From: a bacterium
GTDB taxonomy: Bacteria > Latescibacterota > UBA2968 > GCA-2709665
Assembly (NCBI GenBank): GCA_027619145.1
Contig: JAQCGA010000130.1
Coordinates: forward strand, 1 to 8,903
Direction: 5' to 3'
DNA: 8,903 nt
Position numbers and translations under genes: made by a program. The notes under the pieces are model-generated. The model was not told the origin of the DNA, made no database searches, and saw only the letters and a program-made list of their open reading frames with translations. This document shows, in pieces, positions 1 through 6,515 of this stretch (positions are counted from its first letter, which is position 1; each line of letters starts with the position of its first letter).

Positions 1-172
1 CCCTCTAACCAGGCCCACATTGACGCCGGCGACGCCACCCATTTCATCTCTATTCACCCACAAAAAAAACGACCCTCGAAGACTTCCCTCCCACAGGCTG
101 CCTTCGAAGGCCGATAACATCCGGAAACCGGACATCAACAAACATGATAGCGCCACACAACACACCTGTCAA
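1..172. other. Left-edge region without a secure gene; possible gene end or gene start
   Basis: No gene can be assigned here. On the + strand, frame 1 is open from the window edge to TAA at 115-117 (38 codons), and its first 20 codons use the C-ending codons typical of purL, so this may be the 3' end of a gene entering from the left. On the minus strand the same register is open from ATG at 118-120 and from ATG at 40-42 (MGGVAGVNVGLVRG...) to the edge, so it could equally be a gene start; its SD is weak. A perfect 12-bp palindrome GCCTTCGAAGGC lies at 100-111 and a small hairpin TCCGG-AAA-CCGGA at 120-132, without a T tract. I recognise no protein family in either reading. Confidence 0.3.
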
Positions 173-245
173 TAAAAAAACGGGGCCTCACGCGCTTTTC
201 TCCATTTACTGGGAGGGAAGAGATAAACAGAGTGCGCGGAGGCCC
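173..245 (-). terminator. Intrinsic terminator downstream of the methyltransferase gene
   Basis: On the minus strand an inverted repeat pairs GGGCCTC plus CGCGC (245-234) with GCGCG, a bulged T, and GAGGCCC (195-183). The closing arm is followed after two bases by a run of seven T (180-174). The 38-nt loop contains a smaller hairpin (CTCC at 200-203 with GGAG at 212-215). Stem plus T run is the classic intrinsic terminator form, and it lies about 75 nt past the methyltransferase stop. On the + strand the stem is followed by an A-rich stretch, so it should work only for minus-strand transcripts. Positions 246-320, between the stem and the stop codon, are AT-rich and show nothing recognisable. 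Confidence 0.75.
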
Positions 246-320
246 ACAAAAATCAGAATCGGTATGTGAATAAAAAATATCCAACTTATTACGTACTGTC
301 AAGGGATTGCGAACAAATTT

Positions 321-1061
321 TCAGTCCACCCTCCAGGATTTCTTCCCGCCGAAAACCGCCAATTCAAAATATTTAAAAAAACAATCCACCTGCTCAAATC
401 CAATGCGCTCTAGCCACCGGCACTGTCGGTCCACCTGAGCCAGAATATTGGCGGCCTTATCTGGGCGGTACACATACTCCCGCGCAACGTCCTCCCGGGT
501 CTTTCCAGTTCTATCGGCCACCTGTTTCTGGTAAATCGAGTCCACCAGTGCCTGGTTAAATACCTCCTCCAGTTCTGCCGAAGGTGAAGCTACGTGCTCC
601 ACATTCACGAACATCCCTCCGGGCTTCAACAAACCGAACACCTCCTTGTAAAGCGCCTGCTTCCGCCGGTCCGTCAGATGATGAATACAGAACCCAGAAA
701 CGACCGCATCAAACCCTCCATCTTCCAGGCCCGTCAGCCAGCCTTTCCTGGAAAGATCTCCCTCCACAATCTCAACACGGCCTCCGCGTTCTGCAAACCG
801 CCTCTGGGCAGCCTCCAGCATCGGCCGCGAATGATCCACCAGCACCCCGGACGCGCCAGGAAACCGTTCCAGCAATGCAGCAGACAAAATCCCGTCTCCA
901 CAGCCCAGATCCAGAAACCGGTTCACGCCGTCCGTCAAAGATTCAATCACACGGCACATCACTTCAATCTGCTCTTTTGCCAGCGGAATCCCAGCCCGAA
1001 CCCCCTTTAAATACGTGGATACGAGCCCGCCATCTCGCCAAACCTTCCCGCCCTGAGACAT
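321..1061 (-). CDS. Class I SAM-dependent methyltransferase
   Basis: This 246-residue protein should transfer a methyl group from S-adenosylmethionine to an unknown substrate in the cytoplasm. Glycine-rich motif I, FLDLGCGDG, is near residues 49-57. It is followed by an acidic strand end (VLVDHS), a GD pair (VEGDL), the FDAVVSGFCIHHL strand (about 117-129) and LLKPGGMF (about 145-151), the usual order of a UbiE/type-11-like Rossmann methyltransferase. The C-terminal WLERIGFEQVDCFFKY segment is a common ending of these proteins. No signal peptide or membrane segment is seen. ATG at 1061 is chosen because AAGGAG (1075-1070) sits 8 nt before it; ATG at 1067 and GTG at 1070 are too close to that SD. 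A coupled small ORF lies just upstream and a strong terminator downstream. The substrate cannot be read from the sequence. Confidence 0.9.
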   Translation of the reverse strand: MSQGGKVWRDGGLVSTYLKGVRAGIPLAKEQIEVMCRVIESLTDGVNRFLDLGCGDGILSAALLERFPGASGVLVDHSRPMLEAAQRRFAERGGRVEIVEGDLSRKGWLTGLEDGGFDAVVSGFCIHHLTDRRKQALYKEVFGLLKPGGMFVNVEHVASPSAELEEVFNQALVDSIYQKQVADRTGKTREDVAREYVYRPDKAANILAQVDRQCRWLERIGFEQVDCFFKYFELAVFGGKKSWRVD

Positions 1062-1069
1062 AGCCATCA

Positions 1070-1075
1070 CTCCTT
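1070..1075 (-). promoter_or_regulatory. SD of the methyltransferase, overlapping the small-ORF stop
   Basis: AAGGAG on the minus strand lies 8 nt before ATG 1061 and shares bases with the TAA of the 33-codon ORF. Ribosomes finishing the small ORF would therefore stop on this SD. It fixes the methyltransferase start at 1061 rather than at the in-frame ATG 1067 or GTG 1070. Confidence 0.7.
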
Positions 1076-1175
1076 AAAATTTCTGCACAATCTTCTTGTC
1101 GTCACTTCCGAGTGCTGTTATCAGGAAACCATTGTTGCATCTGGAACCAAAATCGAAAAAGCTGCAGGCACCCAT
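1074..1175 (-). CDS. Small ORF (33 codons) coupled to the methyltransferase gene
   Basis: ATG at 1175 is preceded by a perfect AGGAGG (1187-1182) with 6-nt spacing, the best SD in the window. The frame runs 33 codons to TAA (1076-1074), which overlaps the AAGGAG SD of the methyltransferase gene (1075-1070); the next start is 12 nt past the stop. That arrangement is typical of translational coupling. The peptide begins MGACSFFDFGSRC, has two cysteines (4 and 13) and ends in a lysine-rich tail (SDDKKIVQKF). It has no clear membrane segment. I recognise no family. It could be a leader peptide that sets methyltransferase expression, a small protein partner, a peptide substrate, or a chance frame. 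The frame is open further upstream to ATG 1256, but that start has no SD. Confidence 0.45.
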   Translation of the reverse strand: MGACSFFDFGSRCNNGFLITALGSDDKKIVQKF

Positions 1176-1244
1176 GTCCAACCTCCTGCCCCTCTCACAA
1201 CGAAAACTGCTGGACACCCACGCCTCTGGAATACATATTGAAAG

Positions 1245-1320
1245 CCGATCGAACATAATTCAAATAACAATAATTTATGCAATAGATCAAAATTATAAAT
1301 TTGATATATAATTCTGCCTT
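1245..1320 (+). promoter_or_regulatory. AT-rich divergent promoter region with a dyad
   Basis: This is the most AT-rich stretch of the window, lying between the divergent methyltransferase and HAD genes. A perfect -10 hexamer TATAAT is at 1307-1312, about 23 nt before the ATG of the first HAD gene, but no good -35 is found 16-18 nt upstream. Instead an imperfect dyad, ATCAAAATT-ATA-AATTTGAT (1286-1305), occupies the expected -35 zone and could be an operator. A CATAAT at 1254-1259 is another -10-like site. No convincing minus-strand promoter was found here, although one is expected. Confidence 0.4.
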
Positions 1321-1334
1321 CACTACATTTGGGT

Positions 1335-1712
1335 ATGCCTCTACAATCTCTCCCTCGCTGGATCTTTTTCGACTGTTTCAATACCCTTCTGGACGACTTC
1401 GACACCACAGGAGACGAATCCGGCATGGCGCCTGTTCGCCACATCCCCGTCGAAGCCGGATTTTATGCGAACGCTACAGAATTCCGCTCCCATAATGAAG
1501 CTCTACGCCGAGCGGGTATCCCTCAAGACGGCTCCGGGCAAATTCTCTTTATTGGCGATAACCTGAAAAACGACGTCCTTACCCCACAAAAGCTCGGGAT
1601 GCAAGCCCTCTATCTGGACCGATCTGCAGACCGGCCGTCTCCCCCTGCGCCGCAGAATGTTCCTACCCTTGTTTCCTGGAAAACCTTTCGACCTCACGCG
1701 CTCAATTCCTGA
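1335..1712 (+). CDS. Internally deleted HAD-superfamily hydrolase (probably inactive)
   Basis: The 125-residue product has the two ends of a haloacid dehalogenase (HAD) hydrolase but not the middle. Motif I is WIFFDCFNTLLDD (nucleophile Asp13, with Phe15 where phosphatases have the second Asp), and motif IV is LFIGDNLKND (Asp75, Asp80) followed by the usual PQKLGM segment. Only 57 residues separate them, against well over 100 in relatives of about 220-240 residues. The cap domain, the Ser/Thr of motif II and the Lys of motif III are absent; no lysine occurs between residues 18 and 76. The likely deletion joint is near residues 50-56 (about 1482-1502), and the frame stays open. ATG 1335 has no SD; an in-frame TTG at 1329 is the alternative start. 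It heads the HAD-purL cluster, 11 nt from the next gene. It may be a recent pseudogene or a repurposed remnant. Confidence 0.7.
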   Translation: MPLQSLPRWIFFDCFNTLLDDFDTTGDESGMAPVRHIPVEAGFYANATEFRSHNEALRRAGIPQDGSGQILFIGDNLKNDVLTPQKLGMQALYLDRSADRPSPPAPQNVPTLVSWKTFRPHALNS

Positions 1713-1718
1713 AAGGAG
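1713..1718 (+). promoter_or_regulatory. SD that sets the start of the second HAD gene
   Basis: AAGGAG begins right after the stop of the preceding HAD gene. Five bases separate it from GTG at 1724, an ideal distance, whereas the earlier in-frame GTG at 1718 overlaps the SD itself and cannot be used with it. This places the start of the intact HAD gene at 1724. Confidence 0.7.
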
Positions 1719-1723
1719 TGGAT

Positions 1724-2440
1724 GTGTCCATCACCCTCCCGCCCACAATGCTCCTCGATCTGGACGACACCATCATCGCCTATTCTGCCTACGCGGAGCC
1801 GTGCTGGAAACAAACTTGTTCCCTCTATACAGACCGACTGGATGGGGTTTCTTCTGAAAGACTCTACGAAACCCTCCTGGAAACCCGCATCTGGTTCTGG
1901 GGCGATTCAGAGCGGCACCGCATCAACCGCCAGAACATGCGCCTTTCCCAACAGCGAGTCGTGGACCATACATTGAAACGCCTTGGCATTGAAAGCTGGG
2001 ATCTCGCTACAGAAATCGCCGAAGCCTTCATTTGCGCACGCCAGAAAACCATCCAGCCGTTCCCGGGAGCCATCGAAACCCTCAACACCCTGCAAGAACA
2101 CGGCATCCGAATGGTTCTCATCACCAACGGCGCATCCGAACCCCAGCGTGAAAAAATTAACAAATTCAACCTCGCACCCTTCTTCGACGCCATTTTCATT
2201 GAAGGGGAACGCGGATACGGAAAGCCCGACGAGCGAATCTACCACGACGCACTCAAATTCCTGGGCGTAGCCTCATCTGAAACCTGGATGGTTGGCGACA
2301 ACCTCGAATGGGAAATCGCTGTCCCCCAGAAGCTCGGCATCTTTGCCGTCTGGAACGACCCGCTTGGGAATGGCCTGCCCGAAAATACAACCATCCGACC
2401 GAATCGCATCATTCAATCGATCGCCGAACTCGTCTCCTGA
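1724..2440 (+). CDS. HAD-superfamily hydrolase, likely phosphatase
   Basis: This complete 238-residue HAD protein should remove phosphate from a small cytoplasmic metabolite through an aspartyl-phosphate intermediate with Mg2+. Motif I is LDLDDT (nucleophile Asp12, acid/base Asp14, Thr16). A helical C1-type cap follows (about residues 20-105). Motif II is VLITNG (Thr134), motif III GYGKPDE (Lys167), and motif IV VGDNLEWE (Asp192, then Glu197 in place of the more usual Asp). The length is normal for the YjjG-like/haloacid dehalogenase-like group. Translation should start at GTG 1724. It lies 11 nt after the deleted HAD gene, which shares the GDNL...PQKLG segment and is a distant paralogue, and 23 nt before purL, so co-transcription is likely. 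A nucleotide substrate would fit the neighbour but is only inferred. Confidence 0.88.
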   Translation: MSITLPPTMLLDLDDTIIAYSAYAEPCWKQTCSLYTDRLDGVSSERLYETLLETRIWFWGDSERHRINRQNMRLSQQRVVDHTLKRLGIESWDLATEIAEAFICARQKTIQPFPGAIETLNTLQEHGIRMVLITNGASEPQREKINKFNLAPFFDAIFIEGERGYGKPDERIYHDALKFLGVASSETWMVGDNLEWEIAVPQKLGIFAVWNDPLGNGLPENTTIRPNRIIQSIAELVS

Positions 2441-2463
2441 TCCATCCACACGCGAGGATTCCC

Positions 2464-5400
2464 ATGAGCCTGCTTCACTTCTACCGTACTCCCTTCCTCT
2501 CTGCTGAACAGACAAATTCCCTGGTACGTGAAGCCCAGCAAACCATCTCCCCCGGCATCCGCGCAATCGAAACCGAAGCCTGCTTCAACGTCGAAACCCA
2601 GAGCGTCTTATCTGCCAGCGAACAGGAACTCCTCACCTGGCTCCTCCGTGAAACCTTCGAGCCCGGACAATTCGCAGATTCATCCTTCCTCGACACCGAT
2701 GCACTTGTCCTGGAAGTGGGCCCGCGCATGAGCTTCAGTACAGCCTGGTCCACCAACGCCGTCTCCGTCTGCCACGCCTGCGGCCTGGAAAAGATCGGCC
2801 GTATCGAACGTTCCCGCCGCTACCTGCTCCGATCTTCATCCCCACTTACCAAAACCGACCAGGCCGCTTTCCTCGCCCTTGTCCACGACCGCATGACCGA
2901 GTGCCCGTACCCTGAACCCCTCACCACCTTTGAAACCGGTATCACCCCGGAACCCGCATTCGAAATCCCCCTCATTCAAGAAGGACGCGCCGCCCTGGAA
3001 CGCATCAACCGCGAAATGGGCCTCGCGTTCGACGACTGGGACCTGGACTATTATACCACCCTCTTCCTGGACCATATCAAGCGCAACCCCACCAACGTAG
3101 AATGCTTCGACATTGCCCAGTCCAACAGCGAACACTCCCGTCACTGGTTCTTCAGAGGCAAGCTGATTGTGGACGGCGAAGAAATCCCCGATCACCTCAT
3201 CGCTATGGTCCAGGCCCCCCTCAAGGCCAATCCAAACAACAGCACCATCGCCTTCAACGACAACTCCAGCGCCATCCGAGGCTACTCCATTCGGACCCTC
3301 ATACCCGTTGAACCCGGTAGCCCCGGTTCATTCTCCCTGACCAACCGAGACTATCAGATCCTCTTCACCGCCGAAACCCACAACTTCCCCTCCGGCGTCG
3401 CACCGTTTCCCGGTGCAGAAACCGGAACCGGTGGTCGTATCCGCGACGTGCACGCCACGGGCCGCGGCTCCCTCGTCGTTGCCGGTACCGCCGCCTACTG
3501 CGTGGGCAACCTGCACATTCCTGGATACAAACTCCCCTGGGAAAATTCGGATTTCCGTTATCCAGACAACCTGGCAACCCCGCTCCAGATCGAACTCAAA
3601 GCCAGCAACGGCGCATCGGACTACGGCAACAAATTCGGCGAACCCCTCATCCAGGGCTACACGCGGTCCTTGGTCCTGGGTCTTACCGGAGGGGAACGAC
3701 GTGAATGGATCAAACCCATCATGTTCAGCGCCGGCATTGGTCAAATTGACGCGCAGCACACTAAAAAAGGCGGCCCAGAAAAAGAAATGTGGGCCGTCAA
3801 ACTCGGCGGTCCCGCCTACAGAATTGGCATGGGCGGCGGTGCGGCCTCCTCTATGGTCCAGGGAGAAAATGCCGCCGAACTCGACTTCAACGCCGTACAG
3901 CGCGGCGATGCAGAAATGGAACAGAAAGTCAACCGCGTCATCCGCGCCTGCGTAGAACTGGGCGACCGAAACCCAATCGTAAGCATCCACGACCAGGGCG
4001 CTGGCGGAAACTGTAACGTCCTCAAAGAAATCGTCGAACCCGAAGGCGCCCGCATCCAGGTTCGCGACATTCTCGTAGGCGATCACACCCTCTCCGTCCT
4101 GGAAATCTGGGGGGCCGAATACCAGGAAAACGATGCCCTCCTGTTGCGCCCCGAACACGAAGCGCTCTTCAAATCTCTCTGCGACCGAGAAAAAGTTCCC
4201 ACCGCCTTTGTGGGTCGCATCACCGGCGACGGAAAGATCGTCCTCTACGACGAACTGGACGGCTCCACCCCCGTGGACATGGAACTGGACAAAGTCCTGG
4301 GCGCGATGCCGCAAAAAACATTCAAACTGGACCGCGTCCAACCGCGCCTCGAACCCCTCAAACTCCCAGAAAACCTCAGTATCAACGACGCTCTCGAACG
4401 CGTCCTTCGCCTCGTCTCCGTCGGTTCCAAACGTTTTCTCACCAACAAAGTAGACCGCAGCGTGACAGGCCTCATCGCCCGGCAACAATGCGCCGGTCCG
4501 CTCCAGCTCACCGTATCCGACGTGGCCGTCATCGCCCAGAGCCATTTCGGTACCACCGGGGCGGCCACCGCCATTGGCGAACAACCCATCCTCGGCCTGC
4601 TCAACCCCGCTGCCATGGCCCGCATGACCGTGGGCGAAGCCTTCACCAATCTCGTCTGGGCAAAGGTCAGTTCCCTGGAAGACGTAAAATGTTCCGGAAA
4701 CTGGATGTGGGCCGCAAAATTGCCCGGCGAAGGCGCGGCCCTCTACGACGCCGCAGCCGCCCTCCGGGACATCCTTCTCGAGCTGGGTGCAGCCATCGAC
4801 GGAGGCAAAGACAGCCTCTCCATGGCCGCCCGCGCCCCAGGAGAAGGCGGCAAAGACGAAACCGTCAAAGCCCCGGGCGCTCTCGTCGTCTCCGCTTACG
4901 TTACCTGCCCCGACATTACAAAAACCGTCACCCCGGATCTCAAACTCCCTGGCAACGGCCGCATCCTCTTCGTGGACCTGCCCGGCGGCAACACCCGTCT
5001 GGGCGGTTCGGCCCTCGCCCAGGTGTACGAACAGATCGGTGACACCCCTCCAGACGTAGACGACCCAGACTTACTCAAGCGTGCCTTTAACACAATCCAG
5101 ACACTCATCGGAAAAGACTTGATCCGCGCAGGTCACGACCGCAGCGACGGCGGCCTGGTCACAACGCTCCTGGAAATGGCCTTCTCTGGAAATTGCGGCC
5201 TCCAGATCAATCTTCCCGGCAAAGACCCCATCACCACCCTCTTCGCCGAAGAACTCGGCCTGGCCCTCGAAGTTGCACCTGAGGACGAAACCCACGTACT
5301 CGACGCCTTCAAAAAAGCAAACGTCCCTTGTTCCTCCATCGGCGTATCCACCGAAGAACCAACCGTACACATCCAAATCAACGGTCAAACCGCCCTGGAA

Positions 5401-6387
5401 GCAGACGTGCGCGAACTGCGGGACCTCTGGGAAGAAACCAGCTACCGCCTGGAACGCCTACAGGCAAACCCGGATTGCGTACAGCAGGAACGGGACACGT
5501 TGCCCGAACGTACCGGCCCCCGGTTCACCGTCCCATTCATACCAGAACCCACATCTCCTTCTCTCCTCGAAACAAAAAACAAAATCCCCGTTGCCATTGT
5601 CCGTGAAGAAGGCAGCAACGGGGACCGGGAAATGACCTCGGCCTTTTTCGCCGCAGGGTTCGAACCCTGGGACATTACCATGTCCGACCTCCTGGCCGGA
5701 CGCGCCACGCTGGATCGGTTCCGAGGTGTCGTCTTTGTAGGCGGCTTCAGTTATGCAGATGTGCTCGACTCCGCCAAAGGCTGGGCCGGTGTCATCCGCT
5801 ACAACACCGACCTCTGGCAGCAATTCGAAACCTTCTACAACCGCCCGGACACCTTCAGCCTGGGCGTATGCAACGGTTGTCAGCTCATGGCCCTGCTGGG
5901 CTGGGTACCCTGGCGGGGAATTGCCGACGAAATCCAGCCACGCTTCATCCACAACAGCTCGGGCCGCTTCGAATCCCGCTTCTCCACGGTCCAGATCCAG
6001 GAAAGCCCCTCCATGATGCTCTCCGGGATGGCCGGCGCATCGCTGGGCGTATGGGTTGCCCACGGCGAAGGCCGCGCCTTCTTCCCCGATAGCACCACTG
6101 CCAGCAAAATTCTCGCACAGAACCTGGCCCCGGTCCGCTACGTGAATGACGAGAACCAGGTAACACAAACCTATCCATTCAACCCCAACGGCTCTCCCCA
6201 CGGCATTGCCGGCCTCTGCTCCCCGGACGGACGCCACCTGGCCATGATGCCGCACCCCGAACGGGCCTTCCTCAAATGGCAGTGGGGCTTTATGCCCGAA
6301 GACTGGAAACGAGATCTTAAGGCATCCCCCTGGCTCAAGATGTTCCAGAACGCAAGAACCTGGTGCGAGAAGGTCCAGGTGAAATAA
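2464..6387 (+). CDS. purL: Phosphoribosylformylglycinamidine synthase, large single-chain form
   Basis: The enzyme converts FGAR, glutamine and ATP to FGAM, glutamate and ADP in step four of de novo purine synthesis, in the cytoplasm. At 1307 residues it is the fused form (about 1295 in E. coli, 1338 in human), not the PurS/PurL/PurQ set. In order: N-terminal PurS-like domain (about 1-150), linker (about 170-220), the first synthase half with NSEHSRH (221-227), AETHNFP (303-309), GMGGGAASS and HDQGAGGN (from 509), the second half with DGGKDSLSM (from 779) and HDRSDGG (891-897), then a class I glutamine amidotransferase from about 1040 with GVCNGCQ (Cys1136) and MPHPER (His1264, Glu1266). All catalytic triad residues are present. 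ATG 2464 has a GAGGA SD 5 nt upstream; the longer in-frame extension overlaps the HAD gene. Many blocks, such as SNSEHSRHWFF and GNLHIPGY, resemble the animal enzyme more than the E. coli one. Confidence 0.97.
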   Translation: MSLLHFYRTPFLSAEQTNSLVREAQQTISPGIRAIETEACFNVETQSVLSASEQELLTWLLRETFEPGQFADSSFLDTDALVLEVGPRMSFSTAWSTNAVSVCHACGLEKIGRIERSRRYLLRSSSPLTKTDQAAFLALVHDRMTECPYPEPLTTFETGITPEPAFEIPLIQEGRAALERINREMGLAFDDWDLDYYTTLFLDHIKRNPTNVECFDIAQSNSEHSRHWFFRGKLIVDGEEIPDHLIAMVQAPLKANPNNSTIAFNDNSSAIRGYSIRTLIPVEPGSPGSFSLTNRDYQILFTAETHNFPSGVAPFPGAETGTGGRIRDVHATGRGSLVVAGTAAYCVGNLHIPGYKLPWENSDFRYPDNLATPLQIELKASNGASDYGNKFGEPLIQGYTRSLVLGLTGGERREWIKPIMFSAGIGQIDAQHTKKGGPEKEMWAVKLGGPAYRIGMGGGAASSMVQGENAAELDFNAVQRGDAEMEQKVNRVIRACVELGDRNPIVSIHDQGAGGNCNVLKEIVEPEGARIQVRDILVGDHTLSVLEIWGAEYQENDALLLRPEHEALFKSLCDREKVPTAFVGRITGDGKIVLYDELDGSTPVDMELDKVLGAMPQKTFKLDRVQPRLEPLKLPENLSINDALERVLRLVSVGSKRFLTNKVDRSVTGLIARQQCAGPLQLTVSDVAVIAQSHFGTTGAATAIGEQPILGLLNPAAMARMTVGEAFTNLVWAKVSSLEDVKCSGNWMWAAKLPGEGAALYDAAAALRDILLELGAAIDGGKDSLSMAARAPGEGGKDETVKAPGALVVSAYVTCPDITKTVTPDLKLPGNGRILFVDLPGGNTRLGGSALAQVYEQIGDTPPDVDDPDLLKRAFNTIQTLIGKDLIRAGHDRSDGGLVTTLLEMAFSGNCGLQINLPGKDPITTLFAEELGLALEVAPEDETHVLDAFKKANVPCSSIGVSTEEPTVHIQINGQTALEADVRELRDLWEETSYRLERLQANPDCVQQERDTLPERTGPRFTVPFIPEPTSPSLLETKNKIPVAIVREEGSNGDREMTSAFFAAGFEPWDITMSDLLAGRATLDRFRGVVFVGGFSYADVLDSAKGWAGVIRYNTDLWQQFETFYNRPDTFSLGVCNGCQLMALLGWVPWRGIADEIQPRFIHNSSGRFESRFSTVQIQESPSMMLSGMAGASLGVWVAHGEGRAFFPDSTTASKILAQNLAPVRYVNDENQVTQTYPFNPNGSPHGIAGLCSPDGRHLAMMPHPERAFLKWQWGFMPEDWKRDLKASPWLKMFQNARTWCEKVQVK

Positions 6388-6418
6388 AAGCAGCGACCCT
6401 TAATAGCCGTCCCTACCC

Positions 6419-6445
6419 GGTGCGTTTTCGCCAATTGCACCTTTT
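6419..6445 (+). terminator. Weak hairpin ahead of the main purL terminator
   Basis: GGTGC (6419-6423) can pair with GCACC (6437-6441), and four T follow (6442-6445). The stem is only five base pairs with a 13-nt loop, so it would be a weak stop at best, placed 31 nt past the purL stop codon and before the much stronger hairpin at 6459-6508. Confidence 0.25.
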
Positions 6446-6458
6446 CTAACCGTACAGG

Positions 6459-6508
6459 AATGAAGAAAGGCGCAGAGGACAAAACCCCTGCGCCTTTCTT
6501 CATTTTTT
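6459..6508 (+). terminator. Strong intrinsic terminator between purL and the convergent deacetylase
   Basis: AATGAAGAAAGGCGCAG (6459-6475) and its exact complement (6488-6504) form a 17-bp stem. After one mismatch, two more G-C pairs leave a six-base loop (6479-6484). On the + strand a run of six T (6503-6508) overlaps the stem foot, so this should end the HAD-purL transcript. On the minus strand the stem is followed by only scattered T, but it begins just past the deacetylase stop and may also help end that transcript. It is the longest perfect inverted repeat noticed in the window. Confidence 0.9.
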
Positions 6509-6515
6509 ACGAAAT

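Noticed and set aside
1096..1311. 71-codon + strand open frame between the divergent genes
   Set aside because: No SD, composition changes sharply into AT-rich sequence halfway through, and it lies opposite the better supported minus-strand small ORF.
2308..2463. N-terminal extension of purL in the same frame
   Set aside because: It overlaps the well-supported HAD gene, and a good SD precedes ATG 2464, where the typical PurL N-terminus begins.
3328..4584. 418-codon open frame antisense to purL
   Set aside because: Its translation is low-complexity, rich in Gly, Val, Phe, Asp and Glu, and mirrors the codon bias of purL on the other strand; no domain or SD supports it.
5458..6255. 265-codon open frame antisense to the 3' part of purL
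   Set aside because: It lies wholly opposite the conserved glutaminase region of purL and has no recognisable motif.
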